From Pectobacterium peruviense (lineage in GTDB: Bacteria > Pseudomonadota > Gammaproteobacteria > Enterobacterales > Enterobacteriaceae): DNA of 64,000 nucleotides. The stretch's first letter is position 1. Each line of letters begins with the position of its first letter. A program made the translations under genes and the position numbers. This document shows, one piece after another, positions 8,681 through 18,974 of this stretch. The notes under the pieces were generated by a model that was given only the letters and a program-made list of their open reading frames with translations, was not told where the DNA came from and made no database searches. Location: assembly GCF_002847345.1 (NCBI RefSeq), contig NZ_LXFV01000001.1, positions 1-64,000 on the forward strand. The letters run 5' to 3'.

Positions 8681-10429
8681 ATGCTGAATGATAAAGATCT
8701 CTCCACCTGGCAGACTTTTCGCCGCCTATGGCCGATGATCTCTCCCTTTAAGGCAGGGCTTGCTGCCGCTGCAATAGCACTCATTATTAACGCCGCTGGC
8801 GATACACTCATGCTTTCACTGCTTAAACCTTTGCTGGATGAAGGGTTCGGTAAGGCAGACCGCTCCGTATTGCTTTGGATGCCGCTGGTTGTCATTGGGC
8901 TAATGTTAGTCAGGGGGGCGTCGGGTTTTGTTTCCAGCTACTGTGTGTCTTGGGTTTCCGGCAAAGTGGTGATGAATATGCGCCGCCGCCTTTTCTCCCA
9001 TATTATGGGGATGCCGGTGTCGTTCTTCGACCAACAGTCTACCGGGACGCTATTATCTCGCATTACCTATGATTCTGAGCAGGTTGCGGCTTCATCATCT
9101 GGTGCGTTGATTACCGTCGTCAGGGAAGGGGCGTCGATTATCGGCCTGTTCATTCTGATGTTCTACTACAGCTGGCAGTTGTCTATCATCCTGATTGTGA
9201 TTGCACCGATCGTGTCGATCGCCATGCGTTTGGTGTCCAAACGGTTCCGCAGTATCAGTAAAAACATGCAGGATACGATGGGACATGTGACCACCAGCAC
9301 GGAGCAAATGCTTAAAGGCCATAAAGAAGTGCTGATGTTTGGTGGCCAGCGCGTTGAAACTAAACGTTTTGATCAGGTTAGTAATCGGATGCGCCAGCAG
9401 GGCATGAAAATGGTGTCCGCCTCATCGATTTCCGATCCTATCATTCAGTTGATCGCGTCACTGGCGCTGGCGTTTGTACTGTATGCTGCCAGCTTCCCTA
9501 GTGTGATGGAGACGTTGACTGCTGGGACGATCACGGTGGTGTTCTCGTCCATGATCGCGCTGATGCGTCCGTTAAAATCACTGACTAACGTGAACGCTCA
9601 GTTCCAGCGAGGTATGGCTGCGTGCCAGACGCTGTTCGCCATTCTTGATATGGAACAGGAGCGTGACACCGGTAAACTGGAAATCGAACGTGCTAAAGGT
9701 GAACTTGAATTCCGTCAGGTGAGCTTCGCTTATCCGGCGAGAGAAAATCTGGCACTGAAGAATATCAATCTGCATATCCCAGTGGGTAAAACGGTAGCGT
9801 TGGTTGGCCGCTCTGGGTCAGGTAAATCAACGATTGCCAGTTTGATCACGCGTTTTTACGATATTCAGTCTGGAGAAATTCTGCTTGATGGCCATGATTT
9901 ACGCGAATATCGCTTGTCTTCCTTGCGTAATCAAGTGGCGTTGGTTTCTCAAAACGTCCATCTGTTCAACGACACGATAGCGAACAATATCGCTTATGCC
10001 CGTAACGAACACTATAGCCGTGAAGAAATTGAGCGCGCTGCAAAAATGGCCTATGCGATGGACTTCATCAATAAGATGGAGCACGGTTTGGATACGGTCA
10101 TCGGTGAGAATGGTGTGATGCTTTCTGGCGGACAACGGCAGCGTATCGCGATTGCCCGTGCGCTGCTGCGTGATAGCCCGATCCTGATCTTGGATGAAGC
10201 TACGTCGGCGTTGGATACGGAATCTGAGCGTGCGATTCAGGCAGCATTAGATGAGCTGCAAAAAGATCGTACCGCGCTGGTGATTGCACACCGTCTTTCC
10301 ACAATTGAAAAAGCGGATGAGATTTTGGTAGTTGAAGACGGCAGAATCATTGAACGAGGCAATCATACCGCGTTACTGGCGGCTAACGGCGCCTATGCTC
10401 AACTGCATAGAATGCAGTTTGGCGAATGA
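8681..10429 (+). CDS. msbA: Lipid A export ATP-binding/permease MsbA
   Basis: Homodimeric ABC exporter that flips lipid A-core from the inner to the outer leaflet of the cytoplasmic membrane. Starting at the ATG at 8681 ([11 protein letters not shown]) gives 582 residues, the E. coli length; an ATG at 8636 would add 15 residues absent from the family. Six membrane helices fill the first 320 residues. The nucleotide-binding domain shows GRSGSGKST near 377, [15 protein letters not shown] near 480, Walker [12 protein letters not shown] near 503 and the switch His in [11 protein letters not shown]. lpxK overlaps its stop by 4 bases, so lipid A phosphorylation and flipping are co-expressed. Confidence 0.97.
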   Translation: MLNDKDLSTWQTFRRLWPMISPFKAGLAAAAIALIINAAGDTLMLSLLKPLLDEGFGKADRSVLLWMPLVVIGLMLVRGASGFVSSYCVSWVSGKVVMNMRRRLFSHIMGMPVSFFDQQSTGTLLSRITYDSEQVAASSSGALITVVREGASIIGLFILMFYYSWQLSIILIVIAPIVSIAMRLVSKRFRSISKNMQDTMGHVTTSTEQMLKGHKEVLMFGGQRVETKRFDQVSNRMRQQGMKMVSASSISDPIIQLIASLALAFVLYAASFPSVMETLTAGTITVVFSSMIALMRPLKSLTNVNAQFQRGMAACQTLFAILDMEQERDTGKLEIERAKGELEFRQVSFAYPARENLALKNINLHIPVGKTVALVGRSGSGKSTIASLITRFYDIQSGEILLDGHDLREYRLSSLRNQVALVSQNVHLFNDTIANNIAYARNEHYSREEIERAAKMAYAMDFINKMEHGLDTVIGENGVMLSGGQRQRIAIARALLRDSPILILDEATSALDTESERAIQAALDELQKDRTALVIAHRLSTIEKADEILVVEDGRIIERGNHTALLAANGAYAQLHRMQFGE

Positions 10430-11427
10430 TTGAGCGCATTTGGTCCGGACAATCGCGGCTTTATTGGCTGCTGCTGCCGCTATCGTGGCTCTACGGACTC
10501 ATCACTTTTCTGATCCGCCAGAGTTATCAACTAGGATGGCGGAAAAGCTGGCGATCGCCTGTACCTATCGTGGTCGTGGGGAACCTGACCGCGGGTGGCA
10601 ATGGGAAAACACCCGTAGTCATTTGGCTTGTCGAACAATTGCAGCGCAGAGGTTATCGTGTTGGCGTAGTGTCGCGTGGTTACGGTGGAAAAGCTGAATG
10701 CTATCCGCTGCTGCTGGATGAATCGGTGACGACGGCGCAGGCAGGCGATGAACCCGTGCTGATTTTCCAACGCACGGGTGCGCCCGTTGCGGTAGCCCCG
10801 CGTCGCGGGGATGCGGTAAGCGAGTTATTGACACGGCACACGCTAGATGTGGTGATCACCGACGATGGATTACAGCACTATGCGTTGGCAAGAGATATCG
10901 AACTGGTTGTGATTGACGGGATGCGGCGTTTTGGCAATGGGTGGTGGCTGCCAGCGGGTCCGATGCGGGAAAGAGAAAGTCGCCTGGCGTCAGTGGATGC
11001 CGTCATTGTTAACGGCGGTGTTCCGCAAACAAACGAGATAGGCATGACATTAACGGCGGGTATGGCGGTTAATTTACTGTCAGGTGAATCCTGCCCGCTA
11101 AGTCAGTTGCATGATGTCGTTGCTGTGGCGGGCATCGGACATCCTCCTCGCTTTTTTGCTACGCTGCGTGATGCGGGAGTGAACATTGCACGCGAAGTCG
11201 CCTTTGCTGATCATCAATCGTACCAGCCAGAACAGCTCGAATCACTGACTCGAGATGCGACACAACCTTTGCTGATGACCGAAAAAGATGCGGTAAAATG
11301 TAAGGCATTTGCCCAGGATAACTGGTGGTATCTGCCTGTTGATGCGGTGTTAGCTGAGCCCCTCGGCACACAATTGCTCGACAAACTAGAAGATATGCTT
11401 AATCGGAATGCTGGCAGCAGAACGTAA
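10426..11427 (+). CDS. lpxK: Tetraacyldisaccharide 4'-kinase
   Basis: Phosphorylates the 4' position of the lipid A disaccharide precursor at the inner face of the cytoplasmic membrane. The 333 residues include one N-terminal membrane helix ([19 protein letters not shown]) and the Walker A motif [13 protein letters not shown] near residues 53-65, followed by VSRGYGGK and the catalytic region [20 protein letters not shown] near 140-160. The ATG at 10426 overlaps the msbA stop. In E. coli ycaQ follows; here a 109-bp gap leads straight to ycaR. Confidence 0.96.
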   Translation: MIERIWSGQSRLYWLLLPLSWLYGLITFLIRQSYQLGWRKSWRSPVPIVVVGNLTAGGNGKTPVVIWLVEQLQRRGYRVGVVSRGYGGKAECYPLLLDESVTTAQAGDEPVLIFQRTGAPVAVAPRRGDAVSELLTRHTLDVVITDDGLQHYALARDIELVVIDGMRRFGNGWWLPAGPMRERESRLASVDAVIVNGGVPQTNEIGMTLTAGMAVNLLSGESCPLSQLHDVVAVAGIGHPPRFFATLRDAGVNIAREVAFADHQSYQPEQLESLTRDATQPLLMTEKDAVKCKAFAQDNWWYLPVDAVLAEPLGTQLLDKLEDMLNRNAGSRT

Positions 11428-11536
11428 ATCGTCCTTCTGCTACGGTTTTAGGTATCCCCTGTGGGTATCAACTTATTAGATCGCTGCTACGGCGAAAGAA
11501 AATGTCGGTCATTGATCGGCCAAAGATGGAGGAAGC

Positions 11537-11719
11537 ATGGATCACCGTTTACTTGAGATTGTTGCCTGTCCTGTTTGTAATGGTCGGCTGTATTTTAATA
11601 AAGAGAAACTGGAGCTGATATGCAAGGTCGATGGGTTGGCCTACCCAGTTCGTGATGGTATCCCCGTGCTGCTGGAGAATGAGGCGCGTAAACTTGGGGC
11701 TGACGAGATAACACAATGA
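11537..11719 (+). CDS. ycaR: Trm112-family small protein YcaR
   Basis: A 60-residue protein of the Trm112/UPF0434 family, preceded by GGAGGAAGC. It keeps one zinc-type pair, CPVC (residues 11-14), and the family ends with [18 protein letters not shown]. The eukaryotic relative is an activating subunit of methyltransferases, but the role of the enterobacterial protein is not established. It overlaps kdsB by 4 bases, so it is translated with the Kdo-activating enzyme. Confidence 0.92.
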   Translation: MDHRLLEIVACPVCNGRLYFNKEKLELICKVDGLAYPVRDGIPVLLENEARKLGADEITQ

Positions 11720-12468
11720 CCTTTACTGTGATCATCCCAGCGCGCTTTGCATCAAGCCGACTGCCGGGTAAACCGCTGGCGGACATCAACGGCAAACCGA
11801 TGGTCGTTCATGTGATGGAACGTGCTCTGGAATCAGGGGCTCAACGCGTTATTGTTGCCACCGATCATCCTGACGTCGAGGTTGCTGTACGGCAAGCTGG
11901 TGGTGAAGTGTGCCTGACTCGCGCCGATCATAATTCTGGCACAGAGCGTCTGGCTGAAGTCATCGAGCGCTACGGTTTTACCGATGATGACATCATTGTT
12001 AACGTTCAGGGCGATGAACCACTCATTCCTTCCGTTATCATTCGTCAGGTAGCGGAAAATCTCGCAGCCAGTAAAGCAGGAATGGCGACGCTGGCAGTAC
12101 CGATTGAAACCAGCGAAGAAGCCTTCAATCCGAATGCAGTAAAAGTAGTGACCGACGCTGAGGGATACGCGCTGTATTTTTCTCGTGCGACAATTCCTTG
12201 GGACAGAGAACGTTTTGCTCAGTCGAAGGAAACTATCGGCGATCATTTCCTGCGGCATATCGGTATTTATGCCTATCGTGCGGGTTTTGTTCGTCGTTAT
12301 GTCACCTGGGCTCCGAGCCAACTGGAGCAAATCGAACTACTGGAGCAACTGCGTGTGTTGTGGTACGGCGAGAAGATTCATGTTGCAGTTGCTAAAGCCG
12401 TGCCTAGCGTTGGTGTTGATACACCAGAAGATCTGGCCCGTGTGCGACAAGTCATAGCTTGTCAGTAA
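11716..12468 (+). CDS. kdsB: 3-deoxy-manno-octulosonate cytidylyltransferase
   Basis: Makes CMP-Kdo from CTP and Kdo, the activated sugar for the LPS inner core; cytoplasmic. The 250 residues begin with the nucleotidyltransferase motif [16 protein letters not shown], then VQGDEP near residue 98 (metal and nucleotide binding) and the late [12 protein letters not shown]. The ATGA overlap with ycaR fixes the start. It closes the msbA-lpxK-ycaR-kdsB block and is followed by a strong hairpin. Confidence 0.96.
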   Translation: MTFTVIIPARFASSRLPGKPLADINGKPMVVHVMERALESGAQRVIVATDHPDVEVAVRQAGGEVCLTRADHNSGTERLAEVIERYGFTDDDIIVNVQGDEPLIPSVIIRQVAENLAASKAGMATLAVPIETSEEAFNPNAVKVVTDAEGYALYFSRATIPWDRERFAQSKETIGDHFLRHIGIYAYRAGFVRRYVTWAPSQLEQIELLEQLRVLWYGEKIHVAVAKAVPSVGVDTPEDLARVRQVIACQ

Positions 12469-12495
12469 AACGTATTACGCTAACCGGCTATGAGT

Positions 12496-12540
12496 ATTTT
12501 ATGGGGCGTCTATTCATTACGGAGTAGACACCCATAAAAT
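12496..12540 (+). terminator. Long hairpin after kdsB
   Basis: ATTTTATGGG pairs with CCCATAAAAT and, after a small mismatch, GTCTA pairs with TAGAC, 28 bases after the kdsB stop. Only a short ttcttctt follows, so it may be a terminator or an RNA-stabilising 3' end. It isolates the LPS genes from the pectate lyase. Confidence 0.6.
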
Positions 12541-12769
12541 TCTTCTTAATACCGTCACTTTATTTTTAAATTCTTTAGTATTTATTTAGATAACTATTCT
12601 TAAATTTTCTCAAATTACGTTGCATCGCTTTATTTATGCAGATACTGCATTCCCATCCTGAATTGAATTGCTGCGAGTGGAACTTTTATTTTCATATTTA
12701 AATGCTACTATCAATTCGCCATGTTTTTGCATGGCGTTTTTTGTTATTTCAACTAAGGATGGTAATGAT
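12541..12769. promoter_or_regulatory. AT-rich leader of the pectate lyase gene
   Basis: No gene seen. The stretch is strongly AT-rich between the kdsB hairpin and the lyase start and must carry the lyase promoter. AAGGATGG at 12756-12763 is the ribosome site. I found no convincing KdgR palindrome. Confidence 0.5.
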
Positions 12770-14083
12770 ATGAATGCTAAACGTTATATAGCAAAAGTTT
12801 TTCTCGGCGGTATGTTAATGGGGGCAGCTGCGAGCAGCAGTGCGGCGGTTTATTACATGGCACCTAACGGCGATGACGCGAGTAACGGCAGTAAAAACTC
12901 TCCTTGGAAAACGATCGATCGCGCACAGAAAACGTTAAATCCGGGCGATCGTCTGTGGATTCGTGGCGGCAAATACGTATTCACCAAGGGGCTGAACGTC
13001 TGTGCGACGCGTACCGATGTAGTGAATGCGGTCACGCTGAGTAAGAGCGGTACGGAAGGTAAGCGCATTGAATATTGGGCGTCCAGCGGAGAAGTGCCAG
13101 TTTTTGATTTCAGCCAGATGCAGGACGATTGCCGAGTCAAAGGATTCAATGTTGTTGCCGATTGGGTTTCCGTTAAAGGGTTGGAAATAACCGGTGTTCC
13201 GCAACGTAATAACCTTAACCATGAATCCTGGGGCGTGTGGAACAGGGGCAGCAATAATATATTCGAGCAATTGAATATCCACCATATTATGGGTACGGGC
13301 CTGTTCATCCAGCGTGGAGGAAATAATCTGGTATTGAATAGCGACTCTCACCATAATTACGATCCACTGACCTCTAATGGTGCAGGTCAAAGCGGAGATG
13401 GCTTCGGTGCGCATATCCCTGCTAACCAACCGGGTAATATTTTCCGTGGTTGCCGTGCATGGGCAAACTCAGATGATGGCTTCGATTTAATTAATGCCTA
13501 TTCTCCGGTGTTGATTGAAAATTCCTGGGCCTGGTCGCACGGCTATCTACCGGGGACGACACAATCACTGGCTGCGGGTAACGGCAATGGTTTTAAAATC
13601 GGCGGCTATGGTGGCGTTTATGTGGCAAATGCGGTGAAACATACCGTGCGTAACTCGGTTGCGTTTTTAAATAAGGCCGCTGGTTTTTATGCCAACCACC
13701 ATCCGGTAGCGAACGATTTCTTTAACAACACTGGCTATAAAAATAACCCGAACTTTAATATCCGCGGCATTGATGCAAGCGGAAAAGCGATTGGGCTAGG
13801 TACGCTGCGCAACAACGTTTCTCACGGCGGTAAAGACTTGTCGTTCTCCGACGGGGCGAACATGCGTTATAACTCGTGGGATCTGAAAATTGTGGTATCA
13901 GATGCTGATTTCGAGAGCGTCTCTGTGACCGGATGGGATGCACCGCGTCAGGCGGACGGCAGCTTGCCAGTACTGAAGAGCCTGCATCTTGCTTCGGGTA
14001 GCACGCTGATCAATAAAGGTGGGGATGTCAAACTGCCTTACAAAGGCTCGGCTCCAGACTTAGGTGCCTTTGAACGCGAATAA
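12770..14083 (+). CDS. Secreted pectate lyase, polysaccharide lyase family 9 (PelL/Pel9A-like)
   Basis: Cleaves polygalacturonate by beta-elimination and would act outside the cell on plant walls. From the ATG at 12770, chosen for the good ribosome site and the signal peptide, it has 437 residues. A Sec signal ends near residue 25 (ASSSA, then AVYYM). A repetitive Asn- and Gly-rich right-handed beta-helix follows. The family 9 calcium cluster is visible as D210 (SGDGFGAH), D235, D236 and D239 (NSDDGFDL), and the probable catalytic base is K276 (GNGFKIGG); these assignments come from recalled Dickeya Pel9A residues. The protein ends with APDLGAFERE, common in this fold. It is a single gene between kdsB and ycbJ, neighbours in E. 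coli, so it is an accessory insertion. Confidence 0.9.
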   Translation: MNAKRYIAKVFLGGMLMGAAASSSAAVYYMAPNGDDASNGSKNSPWKTIDRAQKTLNPGDRLWIRGGKYVFTKGLNVCATRTDVVNAVTLSKSGTEGKRIEYWASSGEVPVFDFSQMQDDCRVKGFNVVADWVSVKGLEITGVPQRNNLNHESWGVWNRGSNNIFEQLNIHHIMGTGLFIQRGGNNLVLNSDSHHNYDPLTSNGAGQSGDGFGAHIPANQPGNIFRGCRAWANSDDGFDLINAYSPVLIENSWAWSHGYLPGTTQSLAAGNGNGFKIGGYGGVYVANAVKHTVRNSVAFLNKAAGFYANHHPVANDFFNNTGYKNNPNFNIRGIDASGKAIGLGTLRNNVSHGGKDLSFSDGANMRYNSWDLKIVVSDADFESVSVTGWDAPRQADGSLPVLKSLHLASGSTLINKGGDVKLPYKGSAPDLGAFERE

Positions 14084-14151
14084 TAATGAAGTGTTAGTAC
14101 ACTAGCCCATCACTCACGATATCCCCCGTTGACGAGCAGGGGATATCGCTG

Positions 14152-14187
14152 CAATAACCTCGGCAGGGCGTGTTCCCTGCCGTTATT
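14152..14187 (+). terminator. Hairpin after the pectate lyase gene
   Basis: AATAAC and GGCAGGG pair with CCCTGCC and GTTATT around a short loop. A second inverted repeat, GATATCCCC with GGGGATATC, lies just before it at about 14118-14147. The T-run is weak, so termination is likely but not certain. Confidence 0.55.
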
Positions 14188-14283
14188 GATCCTCCTTTAT
14201 TTGATCTGCGTTGAAGTATTTGTCCTCTGCTCGCCGCATCATGGTGGGTGGAGCTATTTGGCTCAGCTGAGGTATAGCCGTTT

Positions 14284-15177
14284 ATGGAACAGTTGAAATC
14301 GGAACTCAGTACGGTTTTGGGGGAAAGCCTCAGCCGACTTGAGCGCATAAGCGAACAGCCCTATGCGGATCTGTATGCCTTGTATGATAAAGAAGGTAAT
14401 GCGATTCCTTTGCTGGCTAAAAGTTATGTTTGCCAGGGGGTGGCGCAGCAGGAAGCTTATAAACTTTCGATGCTGGCGCGTGAAGGCGATGTCCGTTTGC
14501 CAACCGTTTACGGGCTGGTAGTGACACAGCAGCAGCCTTATCGAGAACTGCTGCTGATTGAACGCTTGCGTGGTGTGTCGGTGGAGGCACCGCCAAGAAA
14601 TGCTCAGCGCTGGACGCTGCTGATGGACCAAATTGTTGAAAACGTATTAGCCTGGCATCGGATTGATAGCCATGGTTGCGTGGGCTCTGTCGATAGCACG
14701 CAGGACAATGATTGGTTCAGTTGGTATCAACAACGTCTGGAAGTCCTGTGGTCTACGTTGCTTAATGTCAATGCACCGCAGCTCACGCAGCAGGACCGTA
14801 CCGTGCTTTATCGCTCGCGCCAGTGTCTGGAAATGTTGTTTGAGGATTTTGACGATAACTGTGTATTGGTGCACGGTAACCTTTCGCTACGCAGCATGTT
14901 GAAGGATGCGCGTAGCGACCAGCTATTAGCGATGATTAATCCGGGGATGATGTTGTGGGCACCCAGGGAGTATGAACTCTTTCGGCTTTGCGAATCCGGC
15001 ATGCCGGAGCAACTACTTTATCACTACCTCAAACAGGCACCGGTATCTGAATCTTTCGTCTACCGGCGCTGGCTCTATGTCATTTGGGAAGCGATATCCC
15101 GTTATATCCATACGGGACAGCTAGACCGTCAGCTATTTGATGTGGCTTCCCGCGAGTTGTCTCCCTGGCTGGAATGA
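14284..15177 (+). CDS. ycbJ: YcbJ, phosphotransferase-fold protein, probable pseudokinase
   Basis: 297 residues, the same length as E. coli YcbJ, whose function is not known. The fold is that of aminoglycoside/choline kinases: a small N-lobe, then VLVHGNLSLRSMLK near residue 200 and LLAMINPGMMLWAPREYELFRL near 225. In active members these two sites read HGD and (I/V)D; here Asn replaces the catalytic Asp (HGN) and the metal-binding position reads INPG. As far as I recall, E. coli YcbJ has the same HGN, so the loss is old. A role as a binding or scaffold protein rather than a kinase is my inference. Its last 49 bases overlap the end of elyC on the other strand. Confidence 0.9.
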   Translation: MEQLKSELSTVLGESLSRLERISEQPYADLYALYDKEGNAIPLLAKSYVCQGVAQQEAYKLSMLAREGDVRLPTVYGLVVTQQQPYRELLLIERLRGVSVEAPPRNAQRWTLLMDQIVENVLAWHRIDSHGCVGSVDSTQDNDWFSWYQQRLEVLWSTLLNVNAPQLTQQDRTVLYRSRQCLEMLFEDFDDNCVLVHGNLSLRSMLKDARSDQLLAMINPGMMLWAPREYELFRLCESGMPEQLLYHYLKQAPVSESFVYRRWLYVIWEAISRYIHTGQLDRQLFDVASRELSPWLE

Positions 15178-15977
15178 GTCTGCGGTTGTTCCGCGTCGTG
15201 CGGTGCTGCCGTGGTTCCCTTTAGTAACTGCCAGAGTCGACCGAGCGTTTCATACCAGGCTCGCTCGCTGTGCGATAAATAGTAAGCAGACGGGAACACT
15301 TTCTCCCACGGATTGAGTGCAGACGTGATCGCCATCTGATTCGCCGGAGCGGGAATTGGCGCTAGCCCCTGAGCCTGGAAAAAACGAATCGCGCGAGGCA
15401 GATGATTAGCCGAGGTCACCAGCAGGAAAGGGCGATCGCCAACAATTTTAGCGGTTGCCGCCGCTTCTTCTTCCGTATCCCTTGGCGTATCCAGTATGAC
15501 AATATCCTGCTGAGGGATGCCCAAACTTTCTGCTACCAGCGCTGCGGTTTTCGCACTACTGACAGGGTTCCCTTGTGCTGCACCACCGGTAAAAATCAAT
15601 TTTGCACCAGGGTTGGCATGATAAAGGCGAATACCTTCCGTGACGCGCGGGAGGCTGTTGCTGATAAGGTTGGAGCTGGGTGCCCATTCCGCGTTATAGG
15701 TATATCCCCCGCCTAGCACGACAATATAGTCGGCTTTGCTTGCCTGCGGCGTCTGTTGCCAGGTTGGGTACTGTGATTCCAGTGGTAACAAGAGTCGATC
15801 GGCAACAGGTTGTAGGCTGAGTAGAATAAGCATCAGCCAACTGGCTAAAACTATCGTTTTTCCCGTGCGCTGCCGCCGAGTAAACCAGAGCAACAACAGG
15901 CCGACACCCATCAAAAGTAGTAGCAATGGCAGAGGTTGTAGAAGGCCACCGACGAACTTTTTGAGTGTGAAAAGCAT
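15129..15977 (-). CDS. elyC: Envelope biogenesis factor ElyC
   Basis: Inner-membrane DUF218 protein which in E. coli supports peptidoglycan assembly at low temperature, probably through undecaprenyl-phosphate carrier supply. Two N-terminal helices (LPLLLLLMGVGLLLLWF and TIVLASWLMLILLSL) precede the periplasmic domain, which has ADYIVVLGGG near residue 85, KLIFTGGAA near 125, the acidic DTPRDTEEEAAATA near 165 and VTSANHLPRAIRFF near 185. At 282 residues it is about 23 longer than E. coli's 259; the extra is a polar tail (TTAAPHDAEQPQTHSSQGD and beyond) encoded partly over the ycbJ 3' end. Confidence 0.94.
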   Translation of the reverse strand: MLFTLKKFVGGLLQPLPLLLLLMGVGLLLLWFTRRQRTGKTIVLASWLMLILLSLQPVADRLLLPLESQYPTWQQTPQASKADYIVVLGGGYTYNAEWAPSSNLISNSLPRVTEGIRLYHANPGAKLIFTGGAAQGNPVSSAKTAALVAESLGIPQQDIVILDTPRDTEEEAAATAKIVGDRPFLLVTSANHLPRAIRFFQAQGLAPIPAPANQMAITSALNPWEKVFPSAYYLSHSERAWYETLGRLWQLLKGTTAAPHDAEQPQTHSSQGDNSREATSNS

Positions 15978-16144
15978 AAAATCGCATTCCTTTTGAGTGA
16001 AAAACCCGCATCTGGGAAGATATCATGCGGTAAGGCCATTTATTCTAAGCCAGCCTGTGCCAAAATGGCAGGCCGGAAAAAATTGCATCGTGCAGACATG
16101 TGCTGCACGAGCTTCACCGTTTATATGATGCGGAACAATGACAG

Positions 16145-16930
16145 ATGCAGGATCGCAATTTTAACGATATTGCCGAAAAATTTGCTCAGAATATCTATGG
16201 CACAACGAAGGGGAGACTTCGGCTAGCGGTATTGTGGCAGGATCTTAGCAATCTTTTGGCCCAGCTTCCGGCACGGCCTTTGCGCATCCTTGATGCGGGA
16301 GGCGGTGAAGGGCAGATGGCCTGTCGTCTGGCTGCTTTAGGACATCAGGTATTGTTGTGCGATGTTTCCGATGAGATGATTCAGCGCGCCAAAAACACGG
16401 CAGCGGAGCAGGGCGTTACCCATAATATGCGTTTTGTGCAGTGTGCCGCACAGGATATCGCGCAATATATGGAAAGCCCCGCCGATCTGATATTGTTCCA
16501 CGCGGTGCTGGAGTGGGTTGAGCAACCGCAGCAGGCGCTGAGAATATTGTATGATTGCCTGTCGCCGGGCGGTGCGCTGTCTTTGATGTTTTATAACCAT
16601 CACGGACTGTTGATGCGTAACATGGTGCTGGGCAATTTTGATTATGTTCAGGTCGGTATGCCTAAGAATAAACGGCGCTCGTTATCGCCAAATCACCCGC
16701 TGAATCCGCAAGACGTGTACGGCTGGCTTGATGAGATGGGGATGACTATTAGCGGAAAAACTGGCGTGCGTGTGTTTCATGACTATTTGCAGAATAAGCA
16801 GCACCAGATTGATAAGTTTGCCGACATTCTGGAGCTTGAGCAGCGGTATTGCCGACAAGAGCCTTTTGTGAGTTTGGGCCGTTATATCCATGTCATGGCG
16901 CATAAACCCCCTTTGAAGGATGCATTATGA
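16145..16930 (+). CDS. cmoM: tRNA 5-carboxymethoxyuridine methyltransferase CmoM
   Basis: Methylates the carboxyl of cmo5U34 in certain tRNAs using S-adenosylmethionine. At 261 residues it matches E. coli CmoM (formerly SmtA) in length. The SAM site is [14 protein letters not shown] near residues 45-58, then [15 protein letters not shown] and [11 protein letters not shown] near 118-128. It lies first in the cmoM-mukF-mukE-mukB operon and overlaps mukF by 4 bases (ATGA), as in other enterobacteria. Confidence 0.96.
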   Translation: MQDRNFNDIAEKFAQNIYGTTKGRLRLAVLWQDLSNLLAQLPARPLRILDAGGGEGQMACRLAALGHQVLLCDVSDEMIQRAKNTAAEQGVTHNMRFVQCAAQDIAQYMESPADLILFHAVLEWVEQPQQALRILYDCLSPGGALSLMFYNHHGLLMRNMVLGNFDYVQVGMPKNKRRSLSPNHPLNPQDVYGWLDEMGMTISGKTGVRVFHDYLQNKQHQIDKFADILELEQRYCRQEPFVSLGRYIHVMAHKPPLKDAL

Positions 16931-18252
16931 GTGATTTTTCCCAGACTGTACCCGAACTGGTCGCCTGGGCACGAAAAAACGATTTCTCCATTTCCCTCCC
17001 CACCGAACGCCTGGCGTTTTTGATGGCGATTGCCACGCTTAATGGCGAGCGTATGGATGGTGAAATGAGTGAAGGTGAGCTGATTGATGCCTTCCGTCAT
17101 GTGAGTCAGGGATTTGATCAGACGAACGAAACCATTACCATCCGCGCCAATAATGCGATTAATGACTTGGTACGTCAGCGGTTGCTTAACCGTTTTACCA
17201 GTGAGCAGGCGGAAGGCAATGCGATTTATCGTCTGACGCCGCTGGGAATCGGTATTACCGATTACTACATCCGGCAGCGTGAGTTCTCGACGCTGCGGCT
17301 TTCCATGCAGCTTTCTATCGTAGCGCAAGAACTCAGTCGTGCGGCCGATGCGGCGGAAGAAGATGGCGATGAGTTCCACTGGCACCGCAACGTATTTGCG
17401 CCGCTGAAATATTCCGTTGCTGAAATTTTTGACAGTATTGATTTGTCGCAGCGCGTGATGGATGAACAGCAGCAGGGCGTTAAAGACGACATTGCTGCGC
17501 TGTTAAATCAGGACTGGCGGGCGGCGATCAGTAGCTGTGAACAACTGCTGACGGAAACGTCATCTACGCTGCGTGAATTGCAAGATACGCTCGAAGCTGC
17601 TGGCGACAAATTGCAGACGAGCCTGTTGAGCATTCAGGATGCGATTATGAATAACCCGCATAATCTGGAGTTTGTCGATAAGCTGGTGTTCGACCTGCAA
17701 AACAAACTTGACCGCATTGTGAGCTGGGGACAGCAGACGATAGATCTGTGGATTGGTTATGACCGCCACGTACATAAGTTTATTCGTACCGCCATTGATA
17801 TGGATAAAAACCGCGTCTTTGCTCAGCGATTGCGTCAGTCCGTACAGAGCTATTTCGATAACCCGTGGGCGCTGACGTTCGCCAATGCGGATCGTCTGCT
17901 GGATATGCGTGACGAAGAGCTGACATTGCGTAGTGAAGAAGTGACCGGTGAACTGCCGCCAGAACTGGAATATGAAGAATTTAGTGAAATGCGCGAGCAG
18001 TTAATCGCACTGGTCGAGCAGGCGCTGCATAAATATAAGGCGCAGCAGATCCCGCTTGATTTGAGTGAAGTGATGCGTGAATACCTCGCGCAGTATCCTC
18101 GCTCGCGGCATTTTGATGTTGCCCGAATCGTGGTCGACCAGGCAGTACGCCTGGGCGTAGCCGACACAGATTTCACCGGATTGCCTGCATTGTGGCAGGC
18201 GATCAATGAGTACGGAGCCAAGGTGCAGGCCCATGTCATCGACAAATATTGA
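16927..18252 (+). CDS. mukF: Condensin kleisin subunit MukF
   Basis: Bridges the MukB heads and recruits MukE in the MukBEF chromosome condensin. 441 residues against 440 in E. coli. An N-terminal winged-helix dimerisation domain ([24 protein letters not shown]) is followed by long helical segments ([42 protein letters not shown]), and a C-terminal winged helix binds the MukB head. The start overlaps cmoM, and mukE begins inside its last 20 bases. Confidence 0.96.
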   Translation: MSDFSQTVPELVAWARKNDFSISLPTERLAFLMAIATLNGERMDGEMSEGELIDAFRHVSQGFDQTNETITIRANNAINDLVRQRLLNRFTSEQAEGNAIYRLTPLGIGITDYYIRQREFSTLRLSMQLSIVAQELSRAADAAEEDGDEFHWHRNVFAPLKYSVAEIFDSIDLSQRVMDEQQQGVKDDIAALLNQDWRAAISSCEQLLTETSSTLRELQDTLEAAGDKLQTSLLSIQDAIMNNPHNLEFVDKLVFDLQNKLDRIVSWGQQTIDLWIGYDRHVHKFIRTAIDMDKNRVFAQRLRQSVQSYFDNPWALTFANADRLLDMRDEELTLRSEEVTGELPPELEYEEFSEMREQLIALVEQALHKYKAQQIPLDLSEVMREYLAQYPRSRHFDVARIVVDQAVRLGVADTDFTGLPALWQAINEYGAKVQAHVIDKY

Positions 18253-18955
18253 ACAATTTATGCCAGTAAAACTGGCAACCGCGCTGTCGAATAGTCTCTT
18301 TCCTGCGCTGGACAGCCAATTGCGCGCCGGGCGCCATATTGGTATTGAAGAACTGGAAAACCACGTGTTTTTGATGGATTTTCAGGAAGTGTTGGAGGAG
18401 TTCTACAGCCGTTACAACGTGGAACTGATCCGCGCGCCGGAAGGATTTTTCTATCTGCGTCCGCGCTCTACCACGTTGATCCCGCGCTCTGTGCTGTCTG
18501 AGCTGGATATGATGGTAGGGAAAATTCTCTGTTATCTCTATCTGAGCCCGGAACGTCTGGCACATGAAGGCATTTTCAGCCAGCAGGAACTTTATGAAGA
18601 GCTGCTGAGTCTGGCGGATGAAAGTAAGCTGCTGAAGTTGGTTAACCAGCGCTCCACCGGTTCCGATCTGGATCGTCAAAAATTGCAGGAAAAAGTCAGA
18701 ACCTCGCTTAACCGCTTACGCCGGCTAGGCATGATCTACTTTATGGGCAATGACAGCAGCAAGTTCAGAATTACTGAATCAGTATTCCGTTTCGGGGCTG
18801 ATGTGCGCAGCGGCGATGATGCCCGTGAAGCACAGTTACGAATGATTCGCGATGGTGAAGCGATGCCTGTTGAAGGTAGTTTGTCGCTGAAAGATGACAG
18901 CGACGACAATGATCGCACCGATGATACCGCGCCAGAAACGGGCGAGGATGAATAA
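18233..18955 (+). CDS. mukE: Condensin accessory subunit MukE
   Basis: Dimeric winged-helix subunit that binds MukF and modulates MukB activity. The ATG at 18233 gives [15 protein letters not shown], the E. coli start, and a 240-residue protein (E. coli 234); an upstream frame start at 18206 would add nine residues inside mukF and is unlikely. Diagnostic segments are [20 protein letters not shown] and [20 protein letters not shown]. The tail is acidic ([20 protein letters not shown]). The overlap with mukF implies coupled translation. Confidence 0.96.
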   Translation: MSSTNIEQFMPVKLATALSNSLFPALDSQLRAGRHIGIEELENHVFLMDFQEVLEEFYSRYNVELIRAPEGFFYLRPRSTTLIPRSVLSELDMMVGKILCYLYLSPERLAHEGIFSQQELYEELLSLADESKLLKLVNQRSTGSDLDRQKLQEKVRTSLNRLRRLGMIYFMGNDSSKFRITESVFRFGADVRSGDDAREAQLRMIRDGEAMPVEGSLSLKDDSDDNDRTDDTAPETGEDE

Positions 18956-18974
18956 GTGTTGAGGATGAACAGGA

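Noticed and set aside
12678-12695. Possible KdgR box (TGGAACTTTTATTTTCAT) before the pectate lyase
   Set aside because: The half sites are not properly spaced and only partly match the KdgR palindrome; a matrix scan would be needed.
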